Below are positions 31,775 to 42,704 of a DNA stretch of 64,000 nt, in pieces (position 1 is the stretch's first letter; the number at the start of each line of letters is the position of its first letter). The notes below the pieces were generated by a model. The model had not been told where the DNA came from. It saw only the letters and a program-made list of their open reading frames with translations, and searched no databases. The stretch spans positions 98,066,141-98,130,140 of the forward strand of contig JAHLJT010002630.1 of the NCBI GenBank assembly GCA_031308135.1. Direction: 5' to 3'. This stretch comes from Acheta domesticus. Taxonomy: Eukaryota; Arthropoda; Insecta; Orthoptera; Gryllidae. Both the position numbers and the translations under genes were made by a program.

Positions 31775-32830
31775 TTTTACTTTCCCGTATACATACGGGT
31801 ATACGGAGTACTTAGTATAGGGAGAGTTATGTAATGCTGCAGAAAATCTATTTCAAGATTTCAACGGAAATACAGGTTTCGGGGTCCTCTGATACCGAAA
31901 AAGTTGTTTTTTTCTTTTCTTTTTTTTCCTTCTTCAAAAAGTCTGTCTGGGTGTATGTGAACAACACTAGAGCCTAAACTATGCCTACGATGTTTTTCAA
32001 ACGGAATAAACTCGTATCGATGTGACCTTAGCCTAAGCTCTGAGATTTTGAAAAACTTTCATTAATTTTTGGAGGTACTTGACATGAAGCCCCCTAGCAT
32101 TTTCAACATTTTATCAAAAAATTACTCCAAATTTTTTCTTTGAATTTTTCTTGTAAGAATAAAGAAAATACACTTATCAAGATGGCATAGGTCCAATTTC
32201 CACGGTTAACTCTGAATTTTCAAAATTTGGAAAAGTTAAAAAATTTTTCACCGACTTCCTGCAACTAGAAAATTGATGATACTGATTTTTTCTTCAAATG
32301 AAATTTGTTGTACATAATTAGTTCTTTCAATAAGGTCATGTTTATTTTTTTTAAAATGGTCGTTTTTGCGAAATATTGCGTGCAATATGTGCAATTTGAA
32401 AAAATTACAAAAATAAGATTTTCTCAAAAACCGCTCCAAATTTTTTCTTAAAACTTTGGTAGGGATAGTTCTATATGCACTTTATAAGATGACATAACCG
32501 CCATGTTGCTGTATTCTTTTATTTTTTCAGAAACTACAAAAATGTAATTTTTTGACTTGTTTCACGTCGTTAATGTTTACATTAGCGGCAATTTGTCCAC
32601 ATTATTGTATTCATGAGTTCATTTTCTTTAAATGCAGTAAAACGTTTCTCGAAAACACCAAAACAGTTTTCTGTTAAAATGAGTTCAAAATTCCGCATTT
32701 TCAGAAACGCTTAAACGCCATTTTCTCAAAAATGGCTCCAATTTTTTCTCTCGAATTTTTCCAGCGGGTAGTGCTAATTGCGCAGTTAAAAATGACATAA
32801 AGTTCGTATTACATGATACATATACTGAGG
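31775..32830 (+). repeat. R repeat (copy 5), head and three units
   Basis: The head TACTTTCCCGTATACATACG with GTATACGGAGTACTTAGTATAG is close to copy 2. A deletion shortens the GTCC region. Unit cores lie at about 32110, 32432 and 32738, so the period is about 305-320 bp. Confidence 0.8.
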
Positions 32831-33174
32831 TTCAATGTTGTGTCAGACCTTGGATTATGGTGATATCATTGAAATGTGTTTGGTGTTTACTACTTATACT
32901 TTTTTTCAGCTTCTTATACGAGGTCAGCACCAAAAATTTTAACAGAAGCTACAAACTACCTAGTGATTCATTTCAAATAAAGTCATCCACTTGACACTTG
33001 AAGAATATAATCAAGTTTTGAACGTGAAAAAATGCGTTTTAAGTGATAAATGTTTATGAGTGGTATTTGTATAAAAATAAATGCCTGTTTTTGTTTTGTT
33101 TTTCCGAAATTCCTTTCTCAAGAAAAACTTGGAAGAATAACTTTTAACTCACTTGTGTTTTGCCTTGTTTGAAG

Positions 33175-33450
33175 GTTACAATGAGACCTTTCATGGAAAT
33201 ATGGAATCATCAGAGTTCCCATTTCCACAGCAGCAGCTTTCGCAATTGGGAGATCAAATGTCTTGCCAAGATGTTGCTGAGGAAAATGGATCATTGCTGC
33301 CTGTGATTTTGGTGCCAAAAGGTGAACAATTGACTGATGAAGAGGGTGAAGAAAATATGGATTATCCTGATGAGTCAGATTATGTTATGAATGAAAGGAT
33401 TGAAGACGCAGGACCTGCACCTGGTGAACAAAATCTGGACTCTTGCTCAA
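33175..33450 (+). CDS. BTB-zinc finger protein, exon 4 (acidic linker)
   Basis: Acceptor TGTTTGAAG and donor GTAAAT, both in phase 1, length 276 bp (a multiple of three). It could therefore be skipped without a frame change, since exons 3 and 4 both end in CTCAA before the donor. It encodes about 92 residues with a Gln run (PFPQQQLSQLG), the stretch LLPVILVPKGEQ and an acidic part (DEEGEENMDYPDESDYV). This acidic linker is typical of insect BTB-ZF proteins and has no fold I recognise. It is isolated by 5.2 kb introns on both sides that are filled with R repeats, hAT and SINE sequence. Confidence 0.8.
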
Positions 33451-34050
33451 GTAAATAGAAGAATATTTTTACGTTTTTAGTCTTACTGTCAGGATAGTTG
33501 CAAATCTAGATAACATAAAGTCTGTGAGCACATGTTATGACATTGGAAAAATCAGGAAATATTGCAGGCACCTAGCCTTGTAAAATGATTTAATGATGAA
33601 AAAATTTAACAAAAACATAAGAGGTATTAAAATTTATTAAATTTATTCAGTACTTTCTTCTATATTACGAAGCTGTAAGGAACAGGGTTAGAAAACTGTG
33701 TTGTTTTTATGTGTTTACGTGTTTTTTTATTGGGGATTAATACTTTTTAAATTTATTTTAAATAAAATACAGATTTACTGATTTGGAAAGTCAAATTGAA
33801 GTACATTCAGAACATCAGAAGATTAATCTCGTACTCCCCCCTCCCCTGTCCATATTTTGAGATATCAGTCTCACATGAACATTACTGGCAACATACATTT
33901 TCAATAATGTAATAATGTAACAAATGTGTATAGTGTAGCAAAGCCAATACAAGTTTGCATTTTACCATGCTATACTGTTGAACATTTTCTATGTATGTCT
34001 ACGGTATGGACAATTGTACTGTTAGGTAGCAAATGTTTTGTCCTGGGGGG
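33451..34050. other. Intron 4 left part, no gene seen
   Basis: AT-rich intron DNA with no motif recognised. Confidence 0.5.
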
Positions 34051-34054
34051 AGAT

Positions 34055-34500
34055 AGTTTTCCCCTCCCACCAGTGAGATCCCGTGCCGACCTATACGTCG
34101 GCTTACAGGGATTTTTTTCTACACACATATCCTCCAAAGGGGCACCACCCTACCCGGGACAAGCTGGTCGTTGCCGACAGACCTCCCGACATGGCAGAAT
34201 AGGGCTTGTAAGTGTAATTATAAGTGTGTGGGCGGTGAAGGCGGGGGGTGAGAATGAGGAAGGGAAGATGGCGGGCAATGCCGGTGGGTGTGCCGTTTGT
34301 TAGCGTACTTCCCTGTAATACGCCTGATGGCGATGAGAGAAATCACGGAAAACTTCCGATGAGAGAAGCCGGCCGCTAGAAATCTCCAGACAGTTGCTGA
34401 ATTCGACCTAGCTATACAGCGAGTGTCGAAAATTCGCCTATGTCGAGACTCGAATCTACACTTCTCGGTGCCAGTCCTGGAAGATAATGGTAATGCTGTC
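34055..34500 (-). mobile_element. tRNA-derived SINE-like element (family S)
   Basis: On the minus strand: B-box-like GATTCGAGTCTC, TTTTCGACACTCG, GCTAGGTCGAATTCAGC, TTTCTAGCGGCCGGCT, TTTTCCGTGATTTCTC, ATCTTCCCTTCC. The same blocks in the same order occur on the plus strand at 41388-41828 and 45335-45812. Confidence 0.7.
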
Positions 34501-34609
34501 TCGTTCAGAGCTAAGTCTTGTTTGTGTTTCCTGTGATAAAATTGGCGTTCTCAGTATTAGCAAATAAAGTTGATATTATATTAGCAGTCTTCATGGTTTG
34601 GTTTTTCGT

Positions 34610-34955
34610 GCTCCGAGTTTGAATTTCTTGTGGCGTCTTCCTATAACTACAAAATGGTGGACAGTGATTTTTCTTTCAGGTTAAAATTTTTCTCCATATC
34701 TAGTTCTTTCATTAAAGTCATGTACATTTAAAAAAAATAGGAGTTTTCGCGAAAGATTGCATGCAATATGTGCAATTTTAAAAAATAACAAAAATAAGAT
34801 TTTCTTGAAAACCGCATCATTTTTTAAAACTTTTGGTATGGATAGTGCTAAATGTAATCTATAAGATGACATAAAAGCCATAGTGCGATTTGTTGTTTTT
34901 TTTAAATAAAAATTTAATTTTTTTACTTGTCTCCCACGTTAAAATTTACATTACA
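34610..34955 (+). repeat. R repeat fragment (copy 6), one unit
   Basis: Starts at GGCGTCTTCCTATAACTAC and includes a complete unit with ATTGCATGCAATATGTGCAA and a core near 34805, ending in CTTGTCTCCCACGTT. Confidence 0.75.
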
Positions 34956-35604
34956 GATGTATTTCATTGTCCAATGCGTTTTTTAACTTATAAGCTCAGT
35001 GTGTCTCTAATGATGGTTTTTGAAATGTTCGTAAGTTGTCCATAATCGTTGGTATAAGGGAACTGAATTGGCGAATTTTCTACCATGTTCGAACCAAATT
35101 TTCTGAAAAACTATGGAAAATGTTTCGCCAAAATTCTCCACAGTTGGAAAGAGTTCCAATTCTCTCCGATATTCCAAAAGCTTGATTTCTTCTCGTATGA
35201 CGGTGCTAATGCCATTTTCGGCTAACTCTGTATTTTAGAAAATAGCAAAAAGTCAACATTTGAAAACTACAAAATTGGAGTTTAAGATTTAGACAAAGAG
35301 ATAAAGTCTGCTGTAAAAGACAGTCTGTTGTAGAAAATATGCACTTTAAAAAAGGCCATGTCCTCCTCCAGGAGACACCGCCTTAAAGTAGCACTGACCG
35401 TGCGGGCGAAGAGGTTTGCGTGCTCCCATGATGCTGAGGGCTATGACAGGGGTAGAAATGTTGATTGCTTGAAGATTCAATTAACATTACTACTGGTAGG
35501 GTCACCCAAGCTGTACAGACCTCAGCGGAAGAGTCAGACGGAGTCAGACGAAGGGATGTCTCACAACGACCTTTCGGTTCCTTTCCATGTCCTGATACTT
35601 CCAC
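34956..35604. other. Intron sequence, no gene seen
   Basis: Mixed composition; frames at 35358-35612 and on the opposite strand have no recognisable domain. Confidence 0.5.
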
Positions 35605-35728
35605 GAAATTAGTATATTTTCTCAGACAGAAAAAATAAGCGAGAAACAAAAAAGCAGTCGAATTGTGTAAATTGGGTGCTTTTATATTTCTCGCTTAATT
35701 TTTCTGTCTGAGAAAATATACTAATTTC
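35605..35728. repeat. Near-perfect 42-bp inverted repeat (hairpin)
   Basis: Arms 35605-35646 and 35687-35728 match at 41 of 42 positions with a 40-base loop. The arm contains TTTTCTCAGACAGAAAAA and GCGAGAAA. No target duplication was seen. Confidence 0.9.
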
Positions 35729-36190
35729 TTTTGTAAATAATAAACTATTAACATGTTTCTGGAGTGTTTCAATGCTCCCATAATGCAAATTTTTGCCTAG
35801 AAATCATTTTTTCAAACCAACTTTTGAGTGCTTATTGTGGTTCAACCATTCGGAATATCCTCGTAGCTTATTAGACAAAATATGCTTACAATTGTCTTAA
35901 GAGCTTATTGTCGAAGTTTCGACGTCCCCCCCGGACACCCTGTGGAATCACAACATTCCAATCGAACAACTCCAGATTTCAAAGATTTGGCGCGATATCC
36001 TTTCAAACATGCACCTAATAATGGTCTCTGAGAAAAATATATTTCCGCAGATTGACAATTTTTAATATCTTAGAGCAGTTTTACACAAGCTTTCGACTAC
36101 ATTTAGACGGCAGATTGGTAAGATGGCGTTCACAACGGATTTAGCCAGCCGTGGGAATTTAAATACTAACAGAAAAATGAATTATATATT
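35729..36190. other. Intron sequence, no gene seen
   Basis: No motif recognised. Confidence 0.5.
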
Positions 36191-36194
36191 GTAA

Positions 36195-36300
36195 CCTACC
36201 TGCCAAGACGGCGGAGCTAGTCCGGCTCACAGTCGGGAGACGTTGGTTCGATCTCTGAAATGCTGATGTGAGAGGGGCGCGTTCTTGATAGGATTTCCTT
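36195..36300 (+). mobile_element. tRNA-like SINE head fragment
   Basis: GACGGCGGAGCTAGTCCGGC and then GGTTCGATCTC (B-box-like) 40 bases on. The body of family S is not clear beyond this point. Confidence 0.4.
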
Positions 36301-36645
36301 CTTGGTTTACTCAACCATTGAAAAAGAGCAGCAGAAACAACTAATTTAATGACTAAAATTATTCCTCCTAACCTAATTTATAATGGACTTAAAGTATGAG
36401 CAAGTTCCCTGGCATGACATGCATTTCGTCTCTTTTTCAATTACACAATTATTCTCTTATGAATTTCCGATTCTCCTCCCTCACACGTGAGTAATTCATT
36501 GTGTCATAAAGGCGAGCTCATCACACTCTCCATCCCTTGCTCCAGCGCAGTTAGCAACTCGCTTAGAGAATGAGGGTCTCGATCTGCAGTTACTTTGAAC
36601 AAAAGAACCGGCGCGTTTGTAGCACGACCCGCGGTTACGTCAAGC

Positions 36646-36869
36646 ACACTGCGATTTTTCTAACTTTGCCCCTGAAGGCCTGTCTTCAGGATGGAATATG
36701 TCACGGTATTTCCGGACGTTCTCAGTCGTGTAGCCAGGTATCGCATGATCACGACCGTATCAAGCAGTGCTTGCGATCACGCGACTTCTAGTGGTACAGC
36801 GGAGAAAGACGCGAAATGCCTTGTGATATTCCATAGGGGCTTGAGGGGCAGGGTTAGAAAAATCCCACT
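36646..36869. mobile_element. Foldback MITE (family F), copy 1
   Basis: Left GCGATTTTTCTAAC, GGCCTGTCTTCAGGATGGAA and right TTCCATAGGGGC, GTTAGAAAAATCCCAC form long imperfect inverted arms. The centre holds the GCATGATCACGACCG / GCGATCACGCGACTTCTAG type sequence shared with the other two copies. Confidence 0.75.
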
Positions 36870-36874
36870 ATAGA

Positions 36875-37640
36875 ATAGGCGCGATCTGTGACTTGTACAA
36901 GAAGCGGAGCGGTTTCAAATAACGTATAGAAGCGACGTAGTCCGAAATTCTATTCAGAAGAACATTATCTAGAAGACGGCCCAAAGTTCTGTTAAGAAGA
37001 AAAAATGGCGAATTCTCCGTATTTATGTAACAGGTTACCTCCCTCCAATGCACCCTGACGTATACCCATTTCGCCAATCGCTTATCTGAGCTCGTGTCTC
37101 CGTGATTTGATACCCTTCTTCAGGTGGTGTCCTCTCGACGGTATTTCGAGGCGACCCGTGAATTTTCCGTTGGTCCGGCCGCATGGCTCCGCAGTCCACG
37201 CTGCCAATGTCGCAGCCCGACGCCCGCGGACAAAGCCTCAGTATTTCCCGGCCGCATAGTTTGGGGATTAGCACCCGGCTCTCCACCGTTTTCCTTCTTT
37301 GAGACTTCCTTTTCTGTCCCGTTTGCATCGGCTGCCTTAGAAAGATCTTACACCCTAAACCTTAAATGAATTTATTTTATTCGTTCCCTCTCAGAACGGC
37401 TCCCATATTTATTAATTATTATACGTTTATTACCGCAAGCGGTGATACGTTCCTGTCGGAATGCCCAGTTAGAAGAATTTCGTTGAACTCTAAATTTGAG
37501 AAAATTGTAGGATTTACAAATAATTCGAAAGAGTAATGTCCTAACACCTCTAGTTATTGCGAGTTCGACGGGATTATTACGTGTAAGACTTAACAGTAAT
37601 TTAAGCATGTTAAGTTCGGTTTGCGGAAATTTATAACTGA
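36875..37640. other. Intron sequence, no gene seen
   Basis: A fairly GC-rich part at 37040-37330 has open frames on both strands without any recognisable domain. Confidence 0.5.
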
Positions 37641-37641
37641 A

Positions 37642-38165
37642 CAGTCGACTCTGGTTACAGTGAACTCGGATATAGTGAACCCTCAGTTACAGTGAGCTTC
37701 AGTCGCTGGTCCCGTTTCACGTTACAAACAAGCATAAGAATATTCGATTGTAGTGAACGTAGGAAATAAATCCTGGAAATGAATTGGATCTCGCGTATTA
37801 GGCGAGAAAAAGGGCCTTGTGAGAGTGGGACGGTGCTCCAACAATGGAAGAGGCATCGGAAGTGTGAAGACTGCATTACTATACTTAGAGACAGGGCAAT
37901 GTAGAATAAAGTATGGAGAGAGCACGAACTCCGGAGAAGGATGTTGATAAATTACTAATGAAAAATGAACGAAGCAAACAATTGAAAAGAATTGATTTTG
38001 TAAGGACAAAGAAAGATATTGAAATTTTCAGTTGGTGTTGTTAACGAATTTTGCTGTATCTATATTTATAAAATCATTGTGGAAAAATTATTTTTAATTT
38101 TGACATCGGATATAGTGAACCACACACGTTAGTCCTCTTTAGTTCACTACAACTGGAATTTACTG
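37642..38165. mobile_element. pogo/Tigger-like non-autonomous element
   Basis: The left end CAGTCGACTCTGGTTACAG and right end (read inverted) CAGTAAATTCCAGTTGTAG both run into repeated ATAGTGAAC motifs. Starting with CAGT and ending in ACTG beside TA fits Tc1/mariner pogo-type ends. The left TA is mutated. About 524 bp; no transposase frame. Confidence 0.6.
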
Positions 38166-38199
38166 TATTTGGTTATGTCATTGCTGTTTCCTAGTCCCA

Positions 38200-38530
38200 G
38201 CTGCGATGGCTCAGTAACGTTACAGAGGCCTCTGGAGTGTCGCAAACCGGAAGGTTCCAGAGTGAGAATTCAGATGGTGGCGAATTTTGGACTCTAGCTA
38301 GCGAGCTAGGTCAAAATGATTCACTGTCTAGAGAATTCTAGGAGTCGGCTGGTCTGCGGTGTCTCGGTTTGCCCCATCAGTATGAGGAAAATGTCAGAAT
38401 GAGAATGTCATGAACAATGGGAATTAAGAAATAGGCAACGAACCGCGTGCGATCTTTTTATCCAAGTTCATTATCCTCCAATCCTCTTATCGCAACTTAA
38501 AATGATCACATATCCTACCTTTTGAGCACG
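38200..38530 (+). mobile_element. SINE-like element (family S), diverged
   Basis: Shares GCGATGGCTCAG-like head, CTAGCTAGCGAGCTAGG, GAGAATTCTAGGAGTCGGCTGG and GCGTGCGATCTT with the better copies at 41388 and 45335. It sits just upstream of the terminal finger exon. Confidence 0.6.
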
Positions 38531-38676
38531 TCTAATTGTTTTATTGTGTAATGTAAGTGCCATTCACTGACCACGCTGAAAAGCCTTCAATAACTGTCGA
38601 CGTTCTTCATAGAAAAACGCCTAAAAATGCTTGACAATAAGATGTAGCTAAATGTCATTGTGTTGTGTATGTTAAG

Positions 38677-39731
38677 GAGCAGTCTGTTTCCCGCTGTTGG
38701 ATGACCTGGCAACGCCGCAGGGAAGTGGAGAGCGGCTGTGGAGTCGTGAAACGCAGGAGGAGAGCACGACGCAACTGCCGCACTCGGAGCTGCAGCTGCC
38801 CGAGGGTCAGGGCGAAGAGCCAGTCCCTAGCGCCACGGACCGTGGGGCGCTGACGTCGTCCAGTAGCCTAATAGGACACAAGAAATCGCACCAGAAAAAG
38901 CACAGCTGCGATGTTTGCGGAGCTTCCTTCACTAGGCGCTGCTATCTCGTTATTCACTTTCGCAAGCACACGGGCGAGCGGCCTTATCGCTGTGACGAGT
39001 GTGGGAAAGATTTCATTCAGAAAAACCAACTTGACTGTCACAAACGCACACACACGGGAGAGCGACCTTATCATTGCGACGTTTGCGGAGCGTCCTTCTC
39101 TAAGCGCTCCAATCTCGTCACTCACAATCGCACGCACACAGGAGAGCGTCCGTTTAGCTGCGACGTGTGCGGCGTTTCCTTCACTCAGCGTTGCAATCTC
39201 GTCGCTCACAGTCGCACGCACACGGGAGAGCGTCCCTTTATTTGCGACGCTTGTGGAGCTTCTTTCACTCATCGCGGTCATCTCGTGTCTCACAATCGCA
39301 CGCACACGGGAGAGCGTCCGTTCAGTTGCGACATTTGCGGAGTTTCCTTCTCTCAGCGGTGCAGTCTCGTCGCTCACATTCGTAAGCACAAGGGAGAGCG
39401 TCCGTTCAGCTGCGACGTTTGCGGGGTTTCCTTCACTCAGCGTTCTCATCTCGACGCTCACGGTCGCACGCACACGGGAGAGCGTCCGTTCAGCTGCGAC
39501 GTTTGCGGAGTTTCCTTCGCTCGGCGCAACAATCTCGTAGCTCACTGTCGCATACATACGGGAGAGCGTCCGTATTGCTGTGACGTGTGTGGTAAGGCGT
39601 TCGTTCAGAAAAACCATCTTAACTACCACACGCGCATACACACGGGAGAGCGTCCGTATCGCTGTGACGTGTGTGGTGAGACGTTCAGTCAGAAACGTCA
39701 GCTTAACCGCCACGACCGCATCCATACGTGA
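38677..39731 (+). CDS. BTB-zinc finger protein, terminal exon with ten C2H2 fingers
   Basis: Acceptor AG at 38675-38676. The phase 1 join to exon 4 gives an open frame through an unstructured lead (LDDLATPQGSGERLW...) into ten consecutive C2H2 fingers from about 38908 to 39728. Each has C-x2-C-x12-H-x3-H, joined by TGERPF/Y linkers, the hallmark of sequence-specific DNA binding. Stop TGA at 39729 falls in the linker after finger 10. Finger units are almost identical in DNA sequence except at the base-contacting positions. The exon is GC-rich compared with its AT-rich surroundings. Spliced from an intact first exon, the protein would have about 719 residues. A shorter reading could start at an internal methionine if the BTB exon is lost. 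Confidence 0.9.
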
Positions 39732-39975
39732 GAACTGCCATTTCGCTGCGTCGGGTGGAGCATTGGGGTTTTGCGAAATGGCTTTTTTCAGTATCCTTGC
39801 TAATCAGTTGGGAAAGCAACAAAAAGCTATCTTGAAGCTGTTCCTGCTAAAGGAACTAACGGAAGCTTTGTCCGTCGCCACAATCGCGTAGCTAACAGTC
39901 GCACACATACGTTAGAGTGGTCGTAATACGCTACGACCTTTGACCATTAATAAAGTTTATTGCACTCTCTTAATC
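39732..39975 (+). other. 3' UTR with vestigial finger sequence
   Basis: Just after the stop, GAACTGCCATTTCGCTGCG resembles the start of another finger, and 39857-39916 resembles a finger end (CGCCACAATCGCGTAGCTAA and CATACGTTAGAG against the active units). The ancestral array was therefore longer and was cut back by the TGA at 39729. Confidence 0.6.
39949..39954 (+). terminator. Polyadenylation signal AATAAA
   Basis: A canonical AATAAA lies 218 bp after the stop codon, followed by a TTTATTGCACTCTCTT stretch. It is the likely 3' end of the BTB-ZF transcript. Confidence 0.7.
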
Positions 39976-39979
39976 CGGG

Positions 39980-40880
39980 AGAGTAGATGATTTGAAACAG
40001 TTATAATACTATATTTACAGTTTTTTAGATGTTAAACTCTTGTGATTTTCTGTACGTTTTCTCTATGTTTTTTTCTTTGTAAGTTATATTGCTCTTGAAA
40101 TCATACTTGGCTATCGGTCAATGTTTCACTTAACCTGCGATGATCCTTGAGTCCCGAAGGTCCATTACACTCTGTACGTTAGACGCGAGAGATGAGATCC
40201 GAGTGACGTCGAGTCCTTTCAATTCGGGTAACCCAATCCAAGATGTTATATACATTTTCTGGAGGAAAAATTCATTAAACAAACTGGAAATGAACGTGAT
40301 TCAACTGATATTCTTATTTGGTTTGAGTTAGTCACGAAAGTTGATATAAAATGTATACCAATAGAGATCGCTAAAGCAGTAGAAGCTGATGTTCCAAGAA
40401 AGAAAACAAAGTACGTGGTGAAATTTCCCCAGACGTTTCGGTCGCTAAATATCCCTTGAATGGGAAAAGTGTAAGAAAATCATGCAGATTTAGTTTATTG
40501 TAAGTTTGTGGAGGATTAGTGAACAAATATTGTTTTCTCATATGTACATAATTATTATCCAACAATGATCTTTGGAAAGCGTCTAAAAACCTTATTTTTT
40601 GCATTACGTGACTGGGAATAAGTTATTTTACGTGAGAACTCTATGACAGATTATTAAAATTATGTTAATAAATTTAAGTCTTTGAAATTTTTATATATTA
40701 ACAATTAAACTTACCAAATTTAATTTATTTTCGAACACGTGAATGCAACAAAAGTTTCTTAAGTGTTCTTGACCTATTACGCGACCTCTCGGTTTAATCA
40801 CGAATTCAACTACAAGAGCGAATGTCTCTGTCGATCAGTCGAAGCGGTCGGGCAGCTGCCAAATAGGCTCTGCGCGCTGA
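39980..40880. repeat. 3' flank of the gene with a diverged repeat shared with 44830-45250
   Basis: Within 40260-40790, blocks such as AGTTGATATAAAATG, GTTCCAAGAAAGAAAA and AGCGTCTAAAAACCTTATTTTT recur in order at 44925-45085. No coding domain is recognised. Confidence 0.5.
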
Positions 40881-41386
40881 AGCAGCCACTTTTACTTTCC
40901 CTAGTTGACTATTGAGCGGGTAATCATTTTATATAAATGTTGATGGATTTTGTCGTCTTCTACACAAAGCCTCCCGAATTGCGCATTCCTCTTCGACGTC
41001 AAAAATATATTTATATTGTTAGGATATTGAAATTTAGTGTTGTTTAAAAATGGAAAATGTGAATATTTAGCCACCAAATTCTTTGAAAAATTTAAAAAAT
41101 TTGAACACATTGATTTTTTAAGGAATTATCTTTGATGCATATTTCAAGTTAATGCAATGTCTCGTAAAAACATACTTGATGATTCCAGCAGACTTATACT
41201 TGCTTAAAGAAATTTCGAGCGAGGATCCGGATAATGTTGAGACAAGCTATGTTGTAAGTGTGTTAATTCCCTCCAGGAGTTCATTAGTAGAGTACGGCGG
41301 CTGTTCTGGTCTAAGAGAAATTTGGTAGTAATGATTTAAATTCCGAAGAAGTAACAAGTGAATAGAAGTTCTCATAACACTCTTCA
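40881..41386. other. No gene seen
   Basis: Starts with TTTTACTTTCCCTAG, which resembles the outer edge of an R head, but R sequence does not follow. Confidence 0.4.
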
Positions 41387-41387
41387 C

Positions 41388-41828
41388 CGGCATCGGGAGA
41401 GGTGGCTTAGGGCATGTCCCTCTGACCGGGTGATCCTAGGATTCGAGTCCCGCCGGTGGCAGTATTTTCGACACTAGCTAGGCCGAGTTGCTGTCTGGAG
41501 GAGAATTCTTGTGGCTGGCTGCTCTGCTCGGTATTTTTCTTCGATCACTACCAGGGGAATGCCGGAACAGTACCTTAACAAACGGTCATAGACGCGCGGG
41601 ATCTTCCTTCCCATTCCTTGACCTCTCCTCACCTCCTTACACACATTTACATGCAATATACTACCACATATGCCAGGAGACTGATTGGGAGCTTAGAGCT
41701 AGTCCCGGCTGGAGCAATGCCCCGCCGGTGGGAGATACCTAGTTGGTGAAATCATCGCTAGCGGGATCTTGCTGTTCAGCGGAGGCCGTTCACCGCCACC
41801 TCCGGAGATAAACATGCACCACATGTAG
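41388..41828 (+). mobile_element. tRNA-derived SINE-like element (family S)
   Basis: A-box-like GTGGCTTAGGG, B box GGATTCGAGTCC 42 bases on, then TTTTCGACACTAGCTAGG, GGAGAATTCTTGTGGCTGGC, GACGCGCGGGATCTTCC, GGAGCAATGCCCCGCCGGTG and GATAAACATGCACCACA. All blocks recur in order at 45335-45812. Confidence 0.75.
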
Positions 41829-41984
41829 CTGTTGACCGTGCCCGAAATCACGTTTGCGAAATGTAAGCAACTGAACATTTTTGCTGGAAGGGGTTTAAAT
41901 CGGGTACATGAAGATGACAACAGTCAGAGAACAACAGTGCGCCATAGTTTGGATTCTATGAGAATGACAGCAGATGGAAGCGTA

Positions 41985-42656
41985 CGAAAAATTTTAACTT
42001 TGAGGGTTATCTCTTATTGCACGCAATATTGCGCGAAAACTACAAAAATGTACATGCCCTTAATAAAAAAAGCTTACTGTGGAAAACAAATTTCATTTGA
42101 AGGGAAAATCTCTATCGTCATCTTGTAGTAGGACGACGCCGAAAAAATCAAAATTTTGCAATTTTCAAAAATTAACTGAAAGAGGTAATTGTCAGGGTTA
42201 ACAAGAGTTAACCCTGAAAATTGGATCTATGCGACCTTTATAAGTGAGTTTTACTCTATTCTTACAAGAAATGTAAAGAAAAAAATTGGAGCCATTTTTG
42301 AGAAATGTTTGAAAACGTTCGGGGGCGTCATGCAAAGTACTCCATTTTAAAGAATGTTTTTTAAAATCTCAAAGCTACGACTCGAGCCAGATAGACAGGG
42401 GTTTCTTCAATTCGAAAAAAAAAATCCAGACGGACGGATCTTTTGCCGTCAATTTTCAGTATGAAACACCCACAAATCAGGGATTCTGGCTACACCACGT
42501 GTTAGAGGATTTTTTTCTTAATGTAGCAACTGGATTTATCCATTTTTCGGTATCAGGGCCCGACAATTAATTCTTTTCTGCCGAAAATCCGCCGTATTTT
42601 CGCGCATGTTACATAACTACATACGTATGTAGTATACAAGAAAGTAATATATTCGG
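41985..42656 (-). repeat. R repeat, 5' part inverted (copy 7)
   Basis: On the minus strand the head reads TTACTTTCTTGTATACTACA, then TACGTATGTAGTTATGTAAC, GCGCGAAAA, GTGTAGCCAGAATCC. The unit core lies at about 42285. The variable core is again different from the other copies. Confidence 0.75.
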
Positions 42657-42704
42657 TGCCGAACGACTGAGATTAGTGAAAGTGATTTAGTCATATTTTT
42701 TTAA

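Noticed and set aside
38868..39725. Long open frames on the minus strand and in another plus frame of the finger exon
   Set aside because: They are shadows of the repeated 84-bp finger unit, which leaves other frames open; the encoded repeats have no domain.
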